Origin: Pseudaeromonas paramecii
Lineage (GTDB): Bacteria > Pseudomonadota > Gammaproteobacteria > Enterobacterales > Aeromonadaceae
Direction of reading: 5' to 3'
Assembly (NCBI RefSeq): GCF_039540575.1
Contig: NZ_BAABFC010000029.1
Span: forward strand, 62,001-126,000
DNA: 64,000 bases
Under the pieces are notes generated by a model. It ran no database searches. It saw only the letters and a program-made list of their open reading frames with translations, and was not told the DNA's origin. Below are positions 51,271 to 60,024 of the stretch, one piece after another. The position numbers and the translations under genes were made by a program. Within the stretch, counting starts at the first letter, position 1, and each line of letters opens with the position of its first letter.

Positions 51271-54012
51271 TCAGTGGGCCTGATCCCAGTTATCTCCCAC
51301 GCCGATGCCCACCTCCAGCGGTACATCCAGATTGGCCGCCTCGCCCATCAGCCGGCGGATCTCCGGCAAACAGGCGTCCACCTGATCCTCCTGCACCTCA
51401 AACACCAGTTCATCGTGCACCTGCATCAGCATGCGGATGCGCCCCTCAGGCTGCTGGGCTATCCAGTCCGCCAGCGTGAGCATGGCGCGCTTGATGATAT
51501 CCGCCGCCGTGCCCTGCATGGGCGCGTTGATGGCGGCCCGCTCCGCCGCCTTGCGCAGCCCCTGGTTGCGGGCCTTGATGTCCGGCAGGTAGAGGCGCCG
51601 GCCGAACAGGGTCTCCACGTAGCCCTGCTCCTCGGCCTGCTGGCGGGTGCGCTCCATGTAGGTGAGCACCCCGGGATAGCGGGCAAAGTAGCTGTCCATG
51701 TAGTGCTGGGCTTCACTGCGGGGAATGCCCAGCTGCTTGGCCAGGCCGAAGGCGCTCATGCCATAGATGAGGCCGAAGTTGATGGCCTTGGCGTTGCGGC
51801 GCTGATCGCTGGTCACCTGCTCCGGGCTCACCCCCATCACCTCGGCGGCGGTGGCGCGGTGGATGTCCTGGCCGGCGGCAAAGGCCTTGAGCAGCCCCGC
51901 GTCCCCGGACAGGTGCGCCATGATGCGCAGCTCGATCTGGGAGTAATCCGCCGCCACCAGCTTGTAGCCGGCCGCCGGTACGAAGGCCTGGCGAATGCGC
52001 CGGCCCTCCTCGGTGCGGATGGGGATGTTCTGCAGGTTGGGATCGGACGACGAGAGCCGCCCCGTGGCGGTCACCGCCTGATGATAAGAGGTGTGCAACC
52101 GGCCGGTGGCGGCGTTGATCATCAGGGGCAGCTTGTCGGTGTAGGTGGACTTGAGCTTAGCCAGGGAGCGATGCTCCAGCAACAGGCGCGGTAGCTCGTA
52201 GTTCTCCGCCAGCTCCACCAGCACCTCTTCGGCGGTGGACGGCGCCCCCTTGGGGGTCTTCTTGAGCACCGGCAGGCCCAGCTTGGTGTAGAGGATCTCC
52301 CCCAGCTGCTTGGTGGAGGCCAGGTTGAAGGGCTCGCCGGCCAGCAGGTGTGCCTGCTCCTCCAGCTCTTTGAGCCGCGCCGCCAGCTGCAGGCTCTGCT
52401 CCCCCAGCCGCTGGCTGTCGATGCGCGCGCCGGTGCGCTCCATGTCCGCCAGCACGCCGATAAGCGGCAGCTCGGTGCTGGTAAACAGTTCGGCCAGCTT
52501 GGGCTCGGCCTCAAGGCGCGGCCACAGGGTCTGATGCAGCCGCAGCGTGATGTCGGCATCCTCGGCGGCATAGGGGGCGGCCTGCTCCAGCTCGATCTGG
52601 TTGAAGGTCAGCTGCTTGACTCCCTTGCCGGCGATCTCCTCGAAGGTGATGGTCTTGTGGCCCAGGTACTTGTCGGCCAGATCGTCCATGTTGTGCCGGG
52701 TGGCGGTGGCATCCAGCACATAGGACTCCAGCATGGTGTCAAAGGCGATGCCCCGCAGCTTGATGCCATGGTTCTGCAGCACATTGCGGTCGAACTTGAG
52801 GTTCTGGCCCACCTTGGGTCGGGCCGGATCCTCCAGCAGCGGCTTGAGCTGGCCCAGCACCCAGTCGCGGTCCAGCTGAGCCGGCGCCCCCAGATAGTCG
52901 TGGGCCAGGGGCACATAGGCCGCCTGCCCCGCCTCAATGGCAAAGGAGACGCCGACTATCTTCGCCTGCATGTAGTCCAGGCCGTCGGTCTCGGTATCGA
53001 AGGCAAACAGGGGCGCGGCCTGCAAGCGGGCCAGCCAGTGGGCAAAGTCTGCTTCGGTGAGGATGGTTTGATAGTCCAGCTCGGCGGGCGCGTCCGGCAG
53101 TTCGGCCTGACTGGCGGCCTTGGCCGCCACGGCACCGCCCAGCTCCTCGATCAGCCCCTTGAACTCCAGCTCGCCATACAGAGCCTGCAAGGCGGCCAGA
53201 TCCGGCGCCGGTTTGCCGATGTCGGCGATGCCCAGGGGCAGCTCGACATCCGTCTTGATGGTGGCCAGGGTGCGGGAGAGGCGGATGATCGCCAGGTGCT
53301 CGCGGAACTTGTCGGCAAAGGTCTTGCTGCCGCGAAAGCCCAGGGCCGCCACCTGATCCAGATTGGCCGCCACCGCTTCGATATCCCCCATGCCGCTCAG
53401 CAGGGCCACCGCCGTCTTGGGGCCGACCCCCGGCATGCCGGGGATGTTGTCGCTGCTGTCCCCCATCAGGGCCAGGTAATCGATGATGAGCTCAGGGGGC
53501 ACGCCAAAGCGATCCACCACCCCCTGACGATCCGTGGTCTCCCCCTTCATGGTGTCGATCAGGGTGACATGCTCGGACACCAGCTGGGCCATGTCCTTGT
53601 CCCCCGTGCTGATCAGGGTGTCGATCTGCTGCTCGGTGGCCTGACGGGCCAGGGTGCCGATGACATCGTCCGCCTCCACCTCGTCGATGATCAGCAGCGG
53701 CAGCCCCATGGCCTTGACGATGGCATGAATGGGCGCCACCTGCGCCCGCAGGTCATCCGGCATGGGTGGCCGGTGGGCCTTGTAGTCGGCATACAGGTCG
53801 TTGCGAAAGCTCTTGCCCTTGGCATCGAACACCACAGCCACCGGGGATTCCGGGTATTGCTTGAGCAGGCTGCGCAGCATGTTGGTCATCAGCCGGGCGG
53901 CGCCGGTGGGACGGCCGTCGGCGGTGCGCAGGTTGGCCTGCTGGGAGGCAAAGAAGGCACGATAAAGGTAGGACGAGCCGTCCACCAGTATGAGGGGTGC
54001 AGCGGTTGTCAT
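51271..54012 (-). CDS. polA: DNA polymerase I
   Basis: 913-residue repair and Okazaki-fragment polymerase (E. coli 928). The 5'-3' exonuclease domain is about 1-290 (ILVDGSSYLYRAFFA, GDKDMAQLV, MGDSSDNIPGMPGVGPKTA). The 3'-5' proofreading domain is about 320-515, with Exo I FAFDTETDGLD, Exo II LKFDRNVL and Exo III YAAEDADITLRL; all acidic residues are intact, so proofreading should be active. The polymerase domain has motif A VAADYSQIELR, O-helix RRNAKAINFGLIYGMSAFGL and motif C VHDELVFEV. DnaA-box-like sites lie 72-244 bp upstream of the start. Confidence 0.98.
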   Translation of the reverse strand: MTTAAPLILVDGSSYLYRAFFASQQANLRTADGRPTGAARLMTNMLRSLLKQYPESPVAVVFDAKGKSFRNDLYADYKAHRPPMPDDLRAQVAPIHAIVKAMGLPLLIIDEVEADDVIGTLARQATEQQIDTLISTGDKDMAQLVSEHVTLIDTMKGETTDRQGVVDRFGVPPELIIDYLALMGDSSDNIPGMPGVGPKTAVALLSGMGDIEAVAANLDQVAALGFRGSKTFADKFREHLAIIRLSRTLATIKTDVELPLGIADIGKPAPDLAALQALYGELEFKGLIEELGGAVAAKAASQAELPDAPAELDYQTILTEADFAHWLARLQAAPLFAFDTETDGLDYMQAKIVGVSFAIEAGQAAYVPLAHDYLGAPAQLDRDWVLGQLKPLLEDPARPKVGQNLKFDRNVLQNHGIKLRGIAFDTMLESYVLDATATRHNMDDLADKYLGHKTITFEEIAGKGVKQLTFNQIELEQAAPYAAEDADITLRLHQTLWPRLEAEPKLAELFTSTELPLIGVLADMERTGARIDSQRLGEQSLQLAARLKELEEQAHLLAGEPFNLASTKQLGEILYTKLGLPVLKKTPKGAPSTAEEVLVELAENYELPRLLLEHRSLAKLKSTYTDKLPLMINAATGRLHTSYHQAVTATGRLSSSDPNLQNIPIRTEEGRRIRQAFVPAAGYKLVAADYSQIELRIMAHLSGDAGLLKAFAAGQDIHRATAAEVMGVSPEQVTSDQRRNAKAINFGLIYGMSAFGLAKQLGIPRSEAQHYMDSYFARYPGVLTYMERTRQQAEEQGYVETLFGRRLYLPDIKARNQGLRKAAERAAINAPMQGTAADIIKRAMLTLADWIAQQPEGRIRMLMQVHDELVFEVQEDQVDACLPEIRRLMGEAANLDVPLEVGIGVGDNWDQAH

Positions 54013-54394
54013 GACGAGGATCCTGCAACTGACGAGGTGGCGCTAAGGATGCCACAGGGCGGGGGGCGAACCAAGGGAACGCCTGTGCATAACGAACAAA
54101 AGCTGTGGATATCTCTGTTGAAGACAGGGGCCATCGCTGGCGTCACAGCGGCGACGTCAGTGATTACTTCCGACAACAAGTCTTAAACTACAAGGACTTA
54201 GATAGTGAACGCTAACTGCGCTCTTCCGTCAGGCGCCAACATGAAAATGTGGACAACCTTTCTGGGGGAGACGGCGTGGCGTGCCACAAACCGTCTTGTT
54301 TGGCTCCGCCCGGAGGCCGAGGCCATATTTTGCACGACGCCGATACCGGCGACGTGCGACAGATCACAAGGCTGACATCCTGCTGCAAAAAACA
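54013..54394. other. yhhQ-polA intergenic region with DnaA-box-like sites
   Basis: 382 bp. Three DnaA-box-like 9-mers in one orientation: 54084-54092 (TGTGCATAA, complement TTATGCACA, which fits TTWTNCACA exactly), 54104-54112 (TGTGGATAT, one mismatch) and 54248-54256 (TGTGGACAA, one mismatch). A T6 tract on the minus strand follows yhhQ near 54383. No gene or strong promoter was identified with certainty. Confidence 0.5.
54084..54112 (-). promoter_or_regulatory. Pair of DnaA-box-like sites upstream of polA
   Basis: TTATGCACA (54092-54084) matches the TTWTNCACA consensus fully; ATATCCACA (54112-54104) differs at one base. They are spaced 20 bp start to start, about two helical turns, and lie 72-100 bp upstream of the polA start codon. 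DnaA control is inference. Confidence 0.4.
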
Positions 54395-55054
54395 TCAGCT
54401 AGCCGGCGACAGACTCGACTGGCCCAGCAGGCGACGACTCAGGTAACGCAGCAGCACCCCGTAGGCCGGCACGAACAGCCCCAGGCTGATGAGCAGCTTG
54501 ATGCCGTAGTCCACGGTGGCGATCTCCGGCCAGTGCTCGGCCATGAAGGGATCCGAGCTGTGCCAGAAGGCGATGCCGAAGAAGGCCAGAGTATCCAGCA
54601 GGTTGCCCACCAGGGTGGACGCCGCCGGCGCCGCCCACCACCAGCGCAGCTGGCGCAGGCGGTTGAAGATGGAGACGTCCAAGATCTGCCCCAGCAGATA
54701 GGCCATGAAGCTGGCGCAGGCGATGCGCGCCACGAAGGGATTGGGCGCCAGCAACTGGGACCATCCCTGGAACTGCCCCTGCATGAACAGCACTCCCAAC
54801 AGGTAGGAGAGCAGCAGGGACGGCAACATGACCGTCAATATGATGCGCCGTGCCAGCGCCGCGCCAAACAGGCGAACCGTCAGATCCGTCGCCAGGAAGG
54901 TGAACGGAAAGCTGAAGGCTCCCCAGGTGGTGTGCAGCCCAAACAGGCTGATGGGCAGTTGCACCAGGTAATTACTGGCGGCAATCACAGCCACATGGAA
55001 CCAGGCCAGACGAATGAGCGCCGTCCGGTAGGGCGCGGAGATAACAGGCAGCAT
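54395..55054 (-). CDS. yhhQ: Queuosine-precursor transporter YhhQ
   Basis: 219-residue inner-membrane importer of the queuosine precursors preQ0/preQ1. Closely similar to E. coli YhhQ along its length: ASNYLVQLP, GLHTTWGAFSFPFTFLATDLTVRLFGA, ARRIILTVM, FVARIACASFMAYLLGQILD and NRLRQLRWWWAAPAASTLVGN. About six membrane helices. A strong sigma-70 promoter (55130-55157) and a ~70-base leader with a hairpin precede it. Confidence 0.93.
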   Translation of the reverse strand: MLPVISAPYRTALIRLAWFHVAVIAASNYLVQLPISLFGLHTTWGAFSFPFTFLATDLTVRLFGAALARRIILTVMLPSLLLSYLLGVLFMQGQFQGWSQLLAPNPFVARIACASFMAYLLGQILDVSIFNRLRQLRWWWAAPAASTLVGNLLDTLAFFGIAFWHSSDPFMAEHWPEIATVDYGIKLLISLGLFVPAYGVLLRYLSRRLLGQSSLSPAS

Positions 55055-55080
55055 ATTGTGTCCTTTTTGATGTGCAATCC

Positions 55081-55101
55081 GATGGGGTGAGGGAACCCAT
55101 C
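55081..55101 (-). promoter_or_regulatory. Hairpin in the yhhQ mRNA leader, possible preQ1-sensing element
   Basis: The leader RNA reads GAUGGG-UUCCCUCACC-CCAUC, a stem with a GGUUC-type loop reminiscent of the preQ1-I class, followed about 12 bases later by AAAAAGGA, which overlaps the ribosome site and could pair with the loop (UCC with GGA). The spacing is longer than in known preQ1-I RNAs. Low confidence. Confidence 0.3.
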
Positions 55102-55129
55102 TGCCAGCCAGAAGCAGGCAAGGCGGCGC

Positions 55130-55157
55130 ATTATACGCAGTTTAGAAGGCGCGGCAA
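55130..55157 (-). promoter_or_regulatory. Sigma-70 promoter of yhhQ
   Basis: TTGCCG (-35, 55157-55152), 16-bp spacer, TATAAT (-10, 55135-55130). The perfect -10 lies about 75 bp before the ATG and predicts a start near 55123. Confidence 0.7.
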
Positions 55158-55251
55158 GGATCAATCGGGATCCAGAGGATCATCCGGCCGGCCCCGGCGT
55201 TGACAAGGCCGCCGCCAGCCGGGATCCTTGGCAGCCTAAAGGGAGGATCCC

Positions 55252-55626
55252 ATGACCTATCTGTTTGTTGCCTGTGGTGGCGCCATTGGCGCCTGTCTGC
55301 GTTTTAGCCTCACCGAACTGATGGCCAGCCTGCTGGGCCGCGCCTTTCCCTATGGCACCCTGAGCGTCAACCTGCTGGGCTCCCTCATCATGGGCCTGAT
55401 GATAGGCGCGGTGCAGCAGGGCTATATCGAAGCCCAGCCCTGGCGGCCGCTGATCATGGTGGGGTTGCTGGGGGCGCTGACCACCTTCTCCTCCTTCTCG
55501 CTGGACACCCTGGTGCTGCTGCAACAGGGCGCCTGGCTCAAGGGCGCCCTCAACGTGCTGCTCAACGTCACCCTGTGTCTGGGCCTCACCTGGCTGGGCA
55601 TGCAGTGGATGATCAACCGCGGCTAG
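55252..55626 (+). CDS. crcB: Fluoride channel Fluc (CrcB)
   Basis: 124-residue dual-topology inner-membrane protein that exports fluoride. Four helices. It shows the family signatures GGAIGACLRFSL, GTLSVNLLGSLIMGLMIG with the conserved Asn, and LLGALTTFSSFSLDT with the two fluoride-contacting Phe residues. GGGAGG sits six bases before the ATG. No fluoride riboswitch (crcB motif) was recognised upstream; instead there are repeated GGATC/GATCC elements (55158-55250). The leader overlaps the divergent yhhQ promoter. Confidence 0.93.
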   Translation: MTYLFVACGGAIGACLRFSLTELMASLLGRAFPYGTLSVNLLGSLIMGLMIGAVQQGYIEAQPWRPLIMVGLLGALTTFSSFSLDTLVLLQQGAWLKGALNVLLNVTLCLGLTWLGMQWMINRG

Positions 55627-55675
55627 ATCCCCTCACCCCCCTTTTGCGGTAAACTCGGTGGATTTCGCAGGAACC

Positions 55676-56434
55676 ATGGATGTAGGTATGACAGAAGCAA
55701 CCACCCACTTCGGCTTTACCCAGGTGGCCGAGATGGAAAAAGAGGCCCTGGTGGCCGGCGTGTTCCACTCGGTGGCCGCCAAGTATGATCTGATGAACGA
55801 TCTGATGTCCTTCGGCATTCACCGCCTGTGGAAGCGCTTTGCCATCGACTGCGCGGGCGTGCGCCCCGGTCACAAGGTGCTGGATCTGGCCGGTGGCACC
55901 GGCGATCTCACCGCCCGCTTCTCCCGCATGGTGGGGGACAAGGGCGAGGTAGTGCTGGCCGACATCAACGACTCCATGCTCAAGGTGGGCCGCGACAAGC
56001 TGCGCAACCTGGGGCTGGTGAACAACATCCGCTACGTGCAGGCCAATGCCGAGGCCCTGCCCTTCCCGGACAACCATTTCGATCTCATCACCATCAGCTT
56101 CGGGCTGCGCAACGTCACCCACAAGGACGCTGCCCTGGCCTCCATGTTCCGGGTGCTCAAGCCCGGCGGTCGCCTGCTGGTACTGGAGTTCTCCAAGCCC
56201 ACCCAGCCGCTGATGAGCAAGGTCTATGATCTCTACTCCTTCAACGTACTACCGCGCATCGGCCAGCTGGTGACCCAGGATGGCGACAGCTATAAGTACT
56301 TGGCCGAGTCCATTCGTATGCACCCGGATCAGGAGACCCTCAAGAGCATGATGGAAAACGTCGGCTTCGAAGAGGTCAGCTACTACAACCTGACCCAGGG
56401 CGTGGTCGCCCTGCACCGCGGTTACAAGTTCTAA
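55676..56434 (+). CDS. ubiE: Ubiquinone/menaquinone C-methyltransferase
   Basis: SAM-dependent enzyme that C-methylates quinone precursors of ubiquinone and menaquinone. 252 residues from the ATG at 55676 (E. coli 251); ATGs at 55658 and 55688 are alternatives. Diagnostic blocks: VFHSVAAKYDLMNDLMSFGIHRLWKR, SAM motif VLDLAGGTGDLTARFS, ANAEALPFPDNHFDLITISFGLRN, and the end GVVALHRGYKF. It is first in the ubiE-ubiJ-ubiB-tat run. Confidence 0.97.
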   Translation: MDVGMTEATTHFGFTQVAEMEKEALVAGVFHSVAAKYDLMNDLMSFGIHRLWKRFAIDCAGVRPGHKVLDLAGGTGDLTARFSRMVGDKGEVVLADINDSMLKVGRDKLRNLGLVNNIRYVQANAEALPFPDNHFDLITISFGLRNVTHKDAALASMFRVLKPGGRLLVLEFSKPTQPLMSKVYDLYSFNVLPRIGQLVTQDGDSYKYLAESIRMHPDQETLKSMMENVGFEEVSYYNLTQGVVALHRGYKF

Positions 56435-56446
56435 ACGAGGAATCCC

Positions 56447-57061
56447 ATGCCCCTGCCCAGCCTGCTGCTCGCCACCATCGAAACGGCCATCAACCAGCTA
56501 CTGGCCCTGGATCCCGCCAGCCGGGCCCGCGGCGAGCACCTGGCCGGCAAGCGGGTGCAGATCCAGCTGCGGGAGTTCACCCCTCCCCTGTGGCTGCTGT
56601 TCAGCCCGGGGCGGGTGGACTGCCTGGGGCAGTATGAGGGGCAGGCCGACGCTAGCCTCTCCCTCTCCCTGGCGGCCCTGCCGCTGCTCAAGGACCCAGG
56701 CCTGCTGACCCGCTACATCCGCGAGGAGAAGCTGGACATCAGCGGCGATCCCGGCCTCATCAACGCCGTGGCCGTGTTGTTCGGCCGGCTGGAGATCGAC
56801 TGGGAGGAGCAGCTGTCCCACTATACGGGTGACGTGCTGGCTCACGGCCTGTGCCGTGGCCTGCGCCAGCTGCATCAGGGGGCCAGCCGCCAGCTGGAAC
56901 TGCTGCGCCAGGATCTGGCCGAATACATCACAGAAGAGGCCCGGCTGGCACCGGGACCGCTGGAGGTGGCGGCCTTCTGCGACGACGTGGACGCCCTGCG
57001 CCGCCGCTTCGAGCAGACCCAGTTGAGAGTGGAGCGCCTGCTGCACCAGGTGGCGCCATGA
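56447..57061 (+). CDS. ubiJ: Ubiquinone biosynthesis accessory factor UbiJ
   Basis: 204-residue soluble protein with an N-terminal SCP2-like lipid-binding domain (about 8-112; LAGKRVQIQLREFTPPLWLLF, VDCLGQYEGQADASLSLSL) and a C-terminal helical region (LCRGLRQLHQGASRQLELL). With UbiK it scaffolds the Ubi complex in the cytosol. It starts 12 bp after ubiE, and its TGA overlaps the ubiB ATG (ATGA). Confidence 0.93.
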   Translation: MPLPSLLLATIETAINQLLALDPASRARGEHLAGKRVQIQLREFTPPLWLLFSPGRVDCLGQYEGQADASLSLSLAALPLLKDPGLLTRYIREEKLDISGDPGLINAVAVLFGRLEIDWEEQLSHYTGDVLAHGLCRGLRQLHQGASRQLELLRQDLAEYITEEARLAPGPLEVAAFCDDVDALRRRFEQTQLRVERLLHQVAP

Positions 57062-58695
57062 GACCGGCGGAGCTGCTGCGGGCCTACCGCATCGGCGCCG
57101 TGCTGCTGCGCCACGGCCTGGATGAGCTGATCCCCCGCGCCCTGCGCCCCTGGCCGGTGCGCCTGCTGCGCCACAGCCTGTTCTGGCTGGGCAACCGCCA
57201 CAAGGACCAGTCCCGCGCCACCCGCCTGCGGCTGGCCCTGGAGGCTCTGGGCCCGGTGTTTATCAAGTTCGGTCAGATGCTCTCCACCCGCCGGGATCTG
57301 CTGCCGCGGGATCTGGCCGACGAGCTGGCCCTGCTGCAGGACAGGGTGCCGCCCTTCCCCGGCGAGGCGGCCCGCGATCGCATCGAGGCCAGCCTGAAAC
57401 AGCCCATAGAAGCCCTGTTCGACGAGTTTGACATCAGCCCCCTGGCCTCCGCCTCGGTGGCCCAGGTGCACACCGCCCGCCTCAAGAGCACGGGTGAAGA
57501 AGTGGTGCTCAAGGTGATCCGGCCGGATATCCGCCCGGTCATCGACGCCGACCTGCGGCTGATGGCCGCCCTGGCCGGCTGGGTGGCCTGGCTGTTCCCC
57601 CGCAACCGGCTGCGGCCGGTGGAGGTGGTGGTGGAATACCGCAAGACCCTGGAGGCCGAACTCAACCTGATGAGCGAGGCGGCCAACGCCATCCAGCTGC
57701 GCCGCAACTTCGAAGGCTCCCCCGAGCTGTACGTGCCCAAGGTCTACACGGATTTCTGCCGGCCGGATCTGCTGGTGATGGAGCGCATCTACGGCATCCC
57801 GGTCTCCGACAAGGGGGCCCTGGAGGCCAACGGCACCAACCTCCAGCTGCTGGCCGAGCGGGGGGTGCGGGTCTTCTTCACCCAGGTGTTCCGCGACAGC
57901 TTCTTCCATGCCGACATGCACCCGGGCAACGTCTTCGTCTCCTACCTGCATCCCGAAGATCCCCAGTGGATCGGCATCGACTGCGGCATCGTCGGCACCC
58001 TCAACCGGGAGGACAAGCGCTACCTGGCGGAGAACTTCCTGGCCTTCTTCAACCGCGACTACCGCAAGGTGGCCGAGCTGCACGTGGCCTCCGGCTGGGT
58101 ACCGCCCGAGACCAAGGTGGAGGAGTTCGAGGCTGCCATCCGCACCGTGCTGGAACCCATCTTCGCCAAGCCGCTGGCGGAGATCTCCTTCGGCCAGGTG
58201 CTGCTCAACCTGTTCAACACCGCCCGTCGCTTCCACATGCAGGTGCAGCCCCAGCTGGTGCTGCTGCAGAAGACCTTGCTGTACGTGGAAGGGCTGGGCC
58301 GCCAGCTCTATCCCCAGCTGGATCTGTGGCAGACCGCCAAGCCCTTCCTGGAACAATGGATGCGCCAGCAGATCGGCCCCCAGGCCGCCTGGACCACCAT
58401 CAAGGAAAAGGCGCCTTTTTGGGCGGAGAAGCTGCCCCAGCTCCCCGACATGCTTTACGATGTGCTGCAGCAGGCCCAACGCCAGCAGCACCAGTTCGAC
58501 CGCCTCTACCGGCAGTTCCATCACCAGCAGCAGCGTCAGAGCCGCAACCGCCTCTGGCTGGTGCTGGGCACCAGTCTGCTGCTGGCCGGCGTGCTGTTAT
58601 TGAATGGCCCCAACGCTCACTGGGCGCCCTGGAGCCTGGCGGGCGCCGCCGTCAGCTGGCTGCAAGCCTGGCGCAGCAGTCGCCTGGGCGCCTAG
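57058..58695 (+). CDS. ubiB: Probable protein kinase/ATPase UbiB
   Basis: 545 residues (E. coli 546), an atypical UbiB/ADCK-family kinase-like protein required for ubiquinone synthesis. The KxGQ motif appears as FIKFGQMLSTRRDLLP, the Ala-rich nucleotide loop region as SASVAQVHTA, the invariant Lys in EEVVLKVIRP, the catalytic region as FHADMHPGNV and the metal Asp in IDCGIVG. Two C-terminal helices anchor it in the inner membrane (LWLVLGTSLLLAGVLLL and WSLAGAAVSWL). The ATGA overlap with ubiJ indicates translational coupling. Confidence 0.96.
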   Translation: MRPAELLRAYRIGAVLLRHGLDELIPRALRPWPVRLLRHSLFWLGNRHKDQSRATRLRLALEALGPVFIKFGQMLSTRRDLLPRDLADELALLQDRVPPFPGEAARDRIEASLKQPIEALFDEFDISPLASASVAQVHTARLKSTGEEVVLKVIRPDIRPVIDADLRLMAALAGWVAWLFPRNRLRPVEVVVEYRKTLEAELNLMSEAANAIQLRRNFEGSPELYVPKVYTDFCRPDLLVMERIYGIPVSDKGALEANGTNLQLLAERGVRVFFTQVFRDSFFHADMHPGNVFVSYLHPEDPQWIGIDCGIVGTLNREDKRYLAENFLAFFNRDYRKVAELHVASGWVPPETKVEEFEAAIRTVLEPIFAKPLAEISFGQVLLNLFNTARRFHMQVQPQLVLLQKTLLYVEGLGRQLYPQLDLWQTAKPFLEQWMRQQIGPQAAWTTIKEKAPFWAEKLPQLPDMLYDVLQQAQRQQHQFDRLYRQFHHQQQRQSRNRLWLVLGTSLLLAGVLLLNGPNAHWAPWSLAGAAVSWLQAWRSSRLGA

Positions 58696-58732
58696 ATCTC
58701 GGTGACCCCGAGCGCATAGACAAGGACAGATC

Positions 58733-58936
58733 ATGAATTTTGGCATCACAGAACTGCTGCTCATCGCCCTCATCGTCTTCCTGCTGTTCGGCAGCAAGAA
58801 GCTGCGCGGCCTGGGGGGCGATCTCGGCACCGCCCTCAGAGACTTCAAGCGCGCCATGAAGGGTGAAGAGAAAGGCGACGAGAAGGACGGCGGCAAGTCC
58901 GACGATCACAACGATCCGCAACCGCCCAAGGCCTAA
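58733..58936 (+). CDS. tatA: Twin-arginine translocase subunit TatA
   Basis: 67 residues. One N-terminal membrane helix (FGITELLLIALIVFLLFG), then the conserved FGSKKLRGLGGDLGTALRDFK amphipathic helix and a charged tail. TatA oligomers form the variable pore for folded proteins. AAGGACAG precedes the ATG. It is the first of the tatABCD genes. Confidence 0.96.
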   Translation: MNFGITELLLIALIVFLLFGSKKLRGLGGDLGTALRDFKRAMKGEEKGDEKDGGKSDDHNDPQPPKA

Positions 58937-58939
58937 GCC

Positions 58940-59284
58940 ATGTTCGATATCGGCTTCTGGGAGCTGGCCCTGGTGGCCCTCATCGGCCTGGTGGTGCTGG
59001 GCCCGGAGCGCCTGCCTTCGGCGGTGCGCCTGGTGGCCCGCTGGCTGCACGCCGCCCGCAGCACCTTGAACAACGTCAAACAGGAGCTGGACCGGGAGCT
59101 GCAGATCTCCGAGCTGCAACAGCAGCTGCGGGAAGCCCAGACCCTGCAACCGACCCGCCCCGACAGCCCGCCCGTGGCGGATGAGCCCGAGGCCGCCGAG
59201 GATGCCGCCATGGCCCAGCTGCGCGACGCCCCTCCCCATGCCCCGGTGCAACCGGCCGATCCCCAGGAGCACAAACCCTCATGA
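58940..59284 (+). CDS. tatB: Twin-arginine translocase subunit TatB
   Basis: 114 residues, shorter than E. coli TatB (171) by its C-terminal tail. The start MFDIGFWELALVALIGLVVLGPERLP is characteristic, followed by the long amphipathic helix (VRLVARWLHAARSTLNNVKQELDRE). It forms the substrate-receptor complex with TatC. Its gene starts 3 bp after tatA and overlaps tatC by 4 bp. Confidence 0.95.
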   Translation: MFDIGFWELALVALIGLVVLGPERLPSAVRLVARWLHAARSTLNNVKQELDRELQISELQQQLREAQTLQPTRPDSPPVADEPEAAEDAAMAQLRDAPPHAPVQPADPQEHKPS

Positions 59285-60024
59285 GCCAGGAATCACTGCC
59301 GCTCATCGCCCATCTGGTGGAACTGCGCCGCCGCCTGCTGCTGGCCCTGGCCGTGGTGGGTGGCCTGTTTCTCGCCCTGTTTGCCTTCGCCAACGACATC
59401 TACCACTTCCTGGCGGCGCCCCTGCTGGCGGCCCTGCCCCAGGGCGGCACCATGATCGCCACCGGGGTGGCCACCCCCTTCTTCATCCCCATGAAGCTGA
59501 CCCTGTTCGTGGCCTTCTTCCTGGCCATCCCCTGGGTGCTCTACCAGATCTGGGCCTTCGTGGCGCCAGGTCTCTACAAGCATGAGCGCCGGCTGATCCT
59601 GCCGCTGGTCATCTCCAGCGCCCTGCTGTTCTACCTGGGGCTGGCCTTCGCCTACTACGCCGTCTTCCCGGTGATCTTCGGCTTCTTCAGCGCCACGGCC
59701 CCCGAGGGGGTGACGGTGGCCACCGACATCGCCAACTACCTGGACTTCGTGCTGGCGCTGTTCTTCGCCTTCGGCCTGGTGTTCGAGATCCCGGTGGCCA
59801 TGATATTGCTGTGCCGCAGCGGCGTGATCGCCCCCGACCAGCTGGCCCGCCAGCGTCCCTATGTCATCGTCGGCGCCTTCGTCGTCGGCATGTTGCTGAC
59901 CCCGCCGGATGTGCTGTCCCAGACCCTGCTGGCCATTCCCATCTGCCTGCTGTTCGAGCTGGGACTCTGGCTGGGCCGGCTGACGCCGCCGCCCCGGGAT
60001 CCCGAGGATGCCGAGCATGATTGA
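59281..60024 (+). CDS. tatC: Twin-arginine translocase subunit TatC
   Basis: 247 residues, six membrane helices, the receptor for twin-arginine signal peptides. Conserved LIAHLVELRRRLLLAL at the N-terminus, FVAPGLYKHERRLILPLV and YLGLAFAYYAVFPV are visible. It overlaps tatB (ATGA) and tatD (8 bp). Confidence 0.97.
   Translation: MSQESLPLIAHLVELRRRLLLALAVVGGLFLALFAFANDIYHFLAAPLLAALPQGGTMIATGVATPFFIPMKLTLFVAFFLAIPWVLYQIWAFVAPGLYKHERRLILPLVISSALLFYLGLAFAYYAVFPVIFGFFSATAPEGVTVATDIANYLDFVLALFFAFGLVFEIPVAMILLCRSGVIAPDQLARQRPYVIVGAFVVGMLLTPPDVLSQTLLAIPICLLFELGLWLGRLTPPPRDPEDAEHD

Noticed and set aside
55141..55251. Fluoride riboswitch upstream of crcB
   Set aside because: The conserved crcB-motif sequence was looked for and not recognised.
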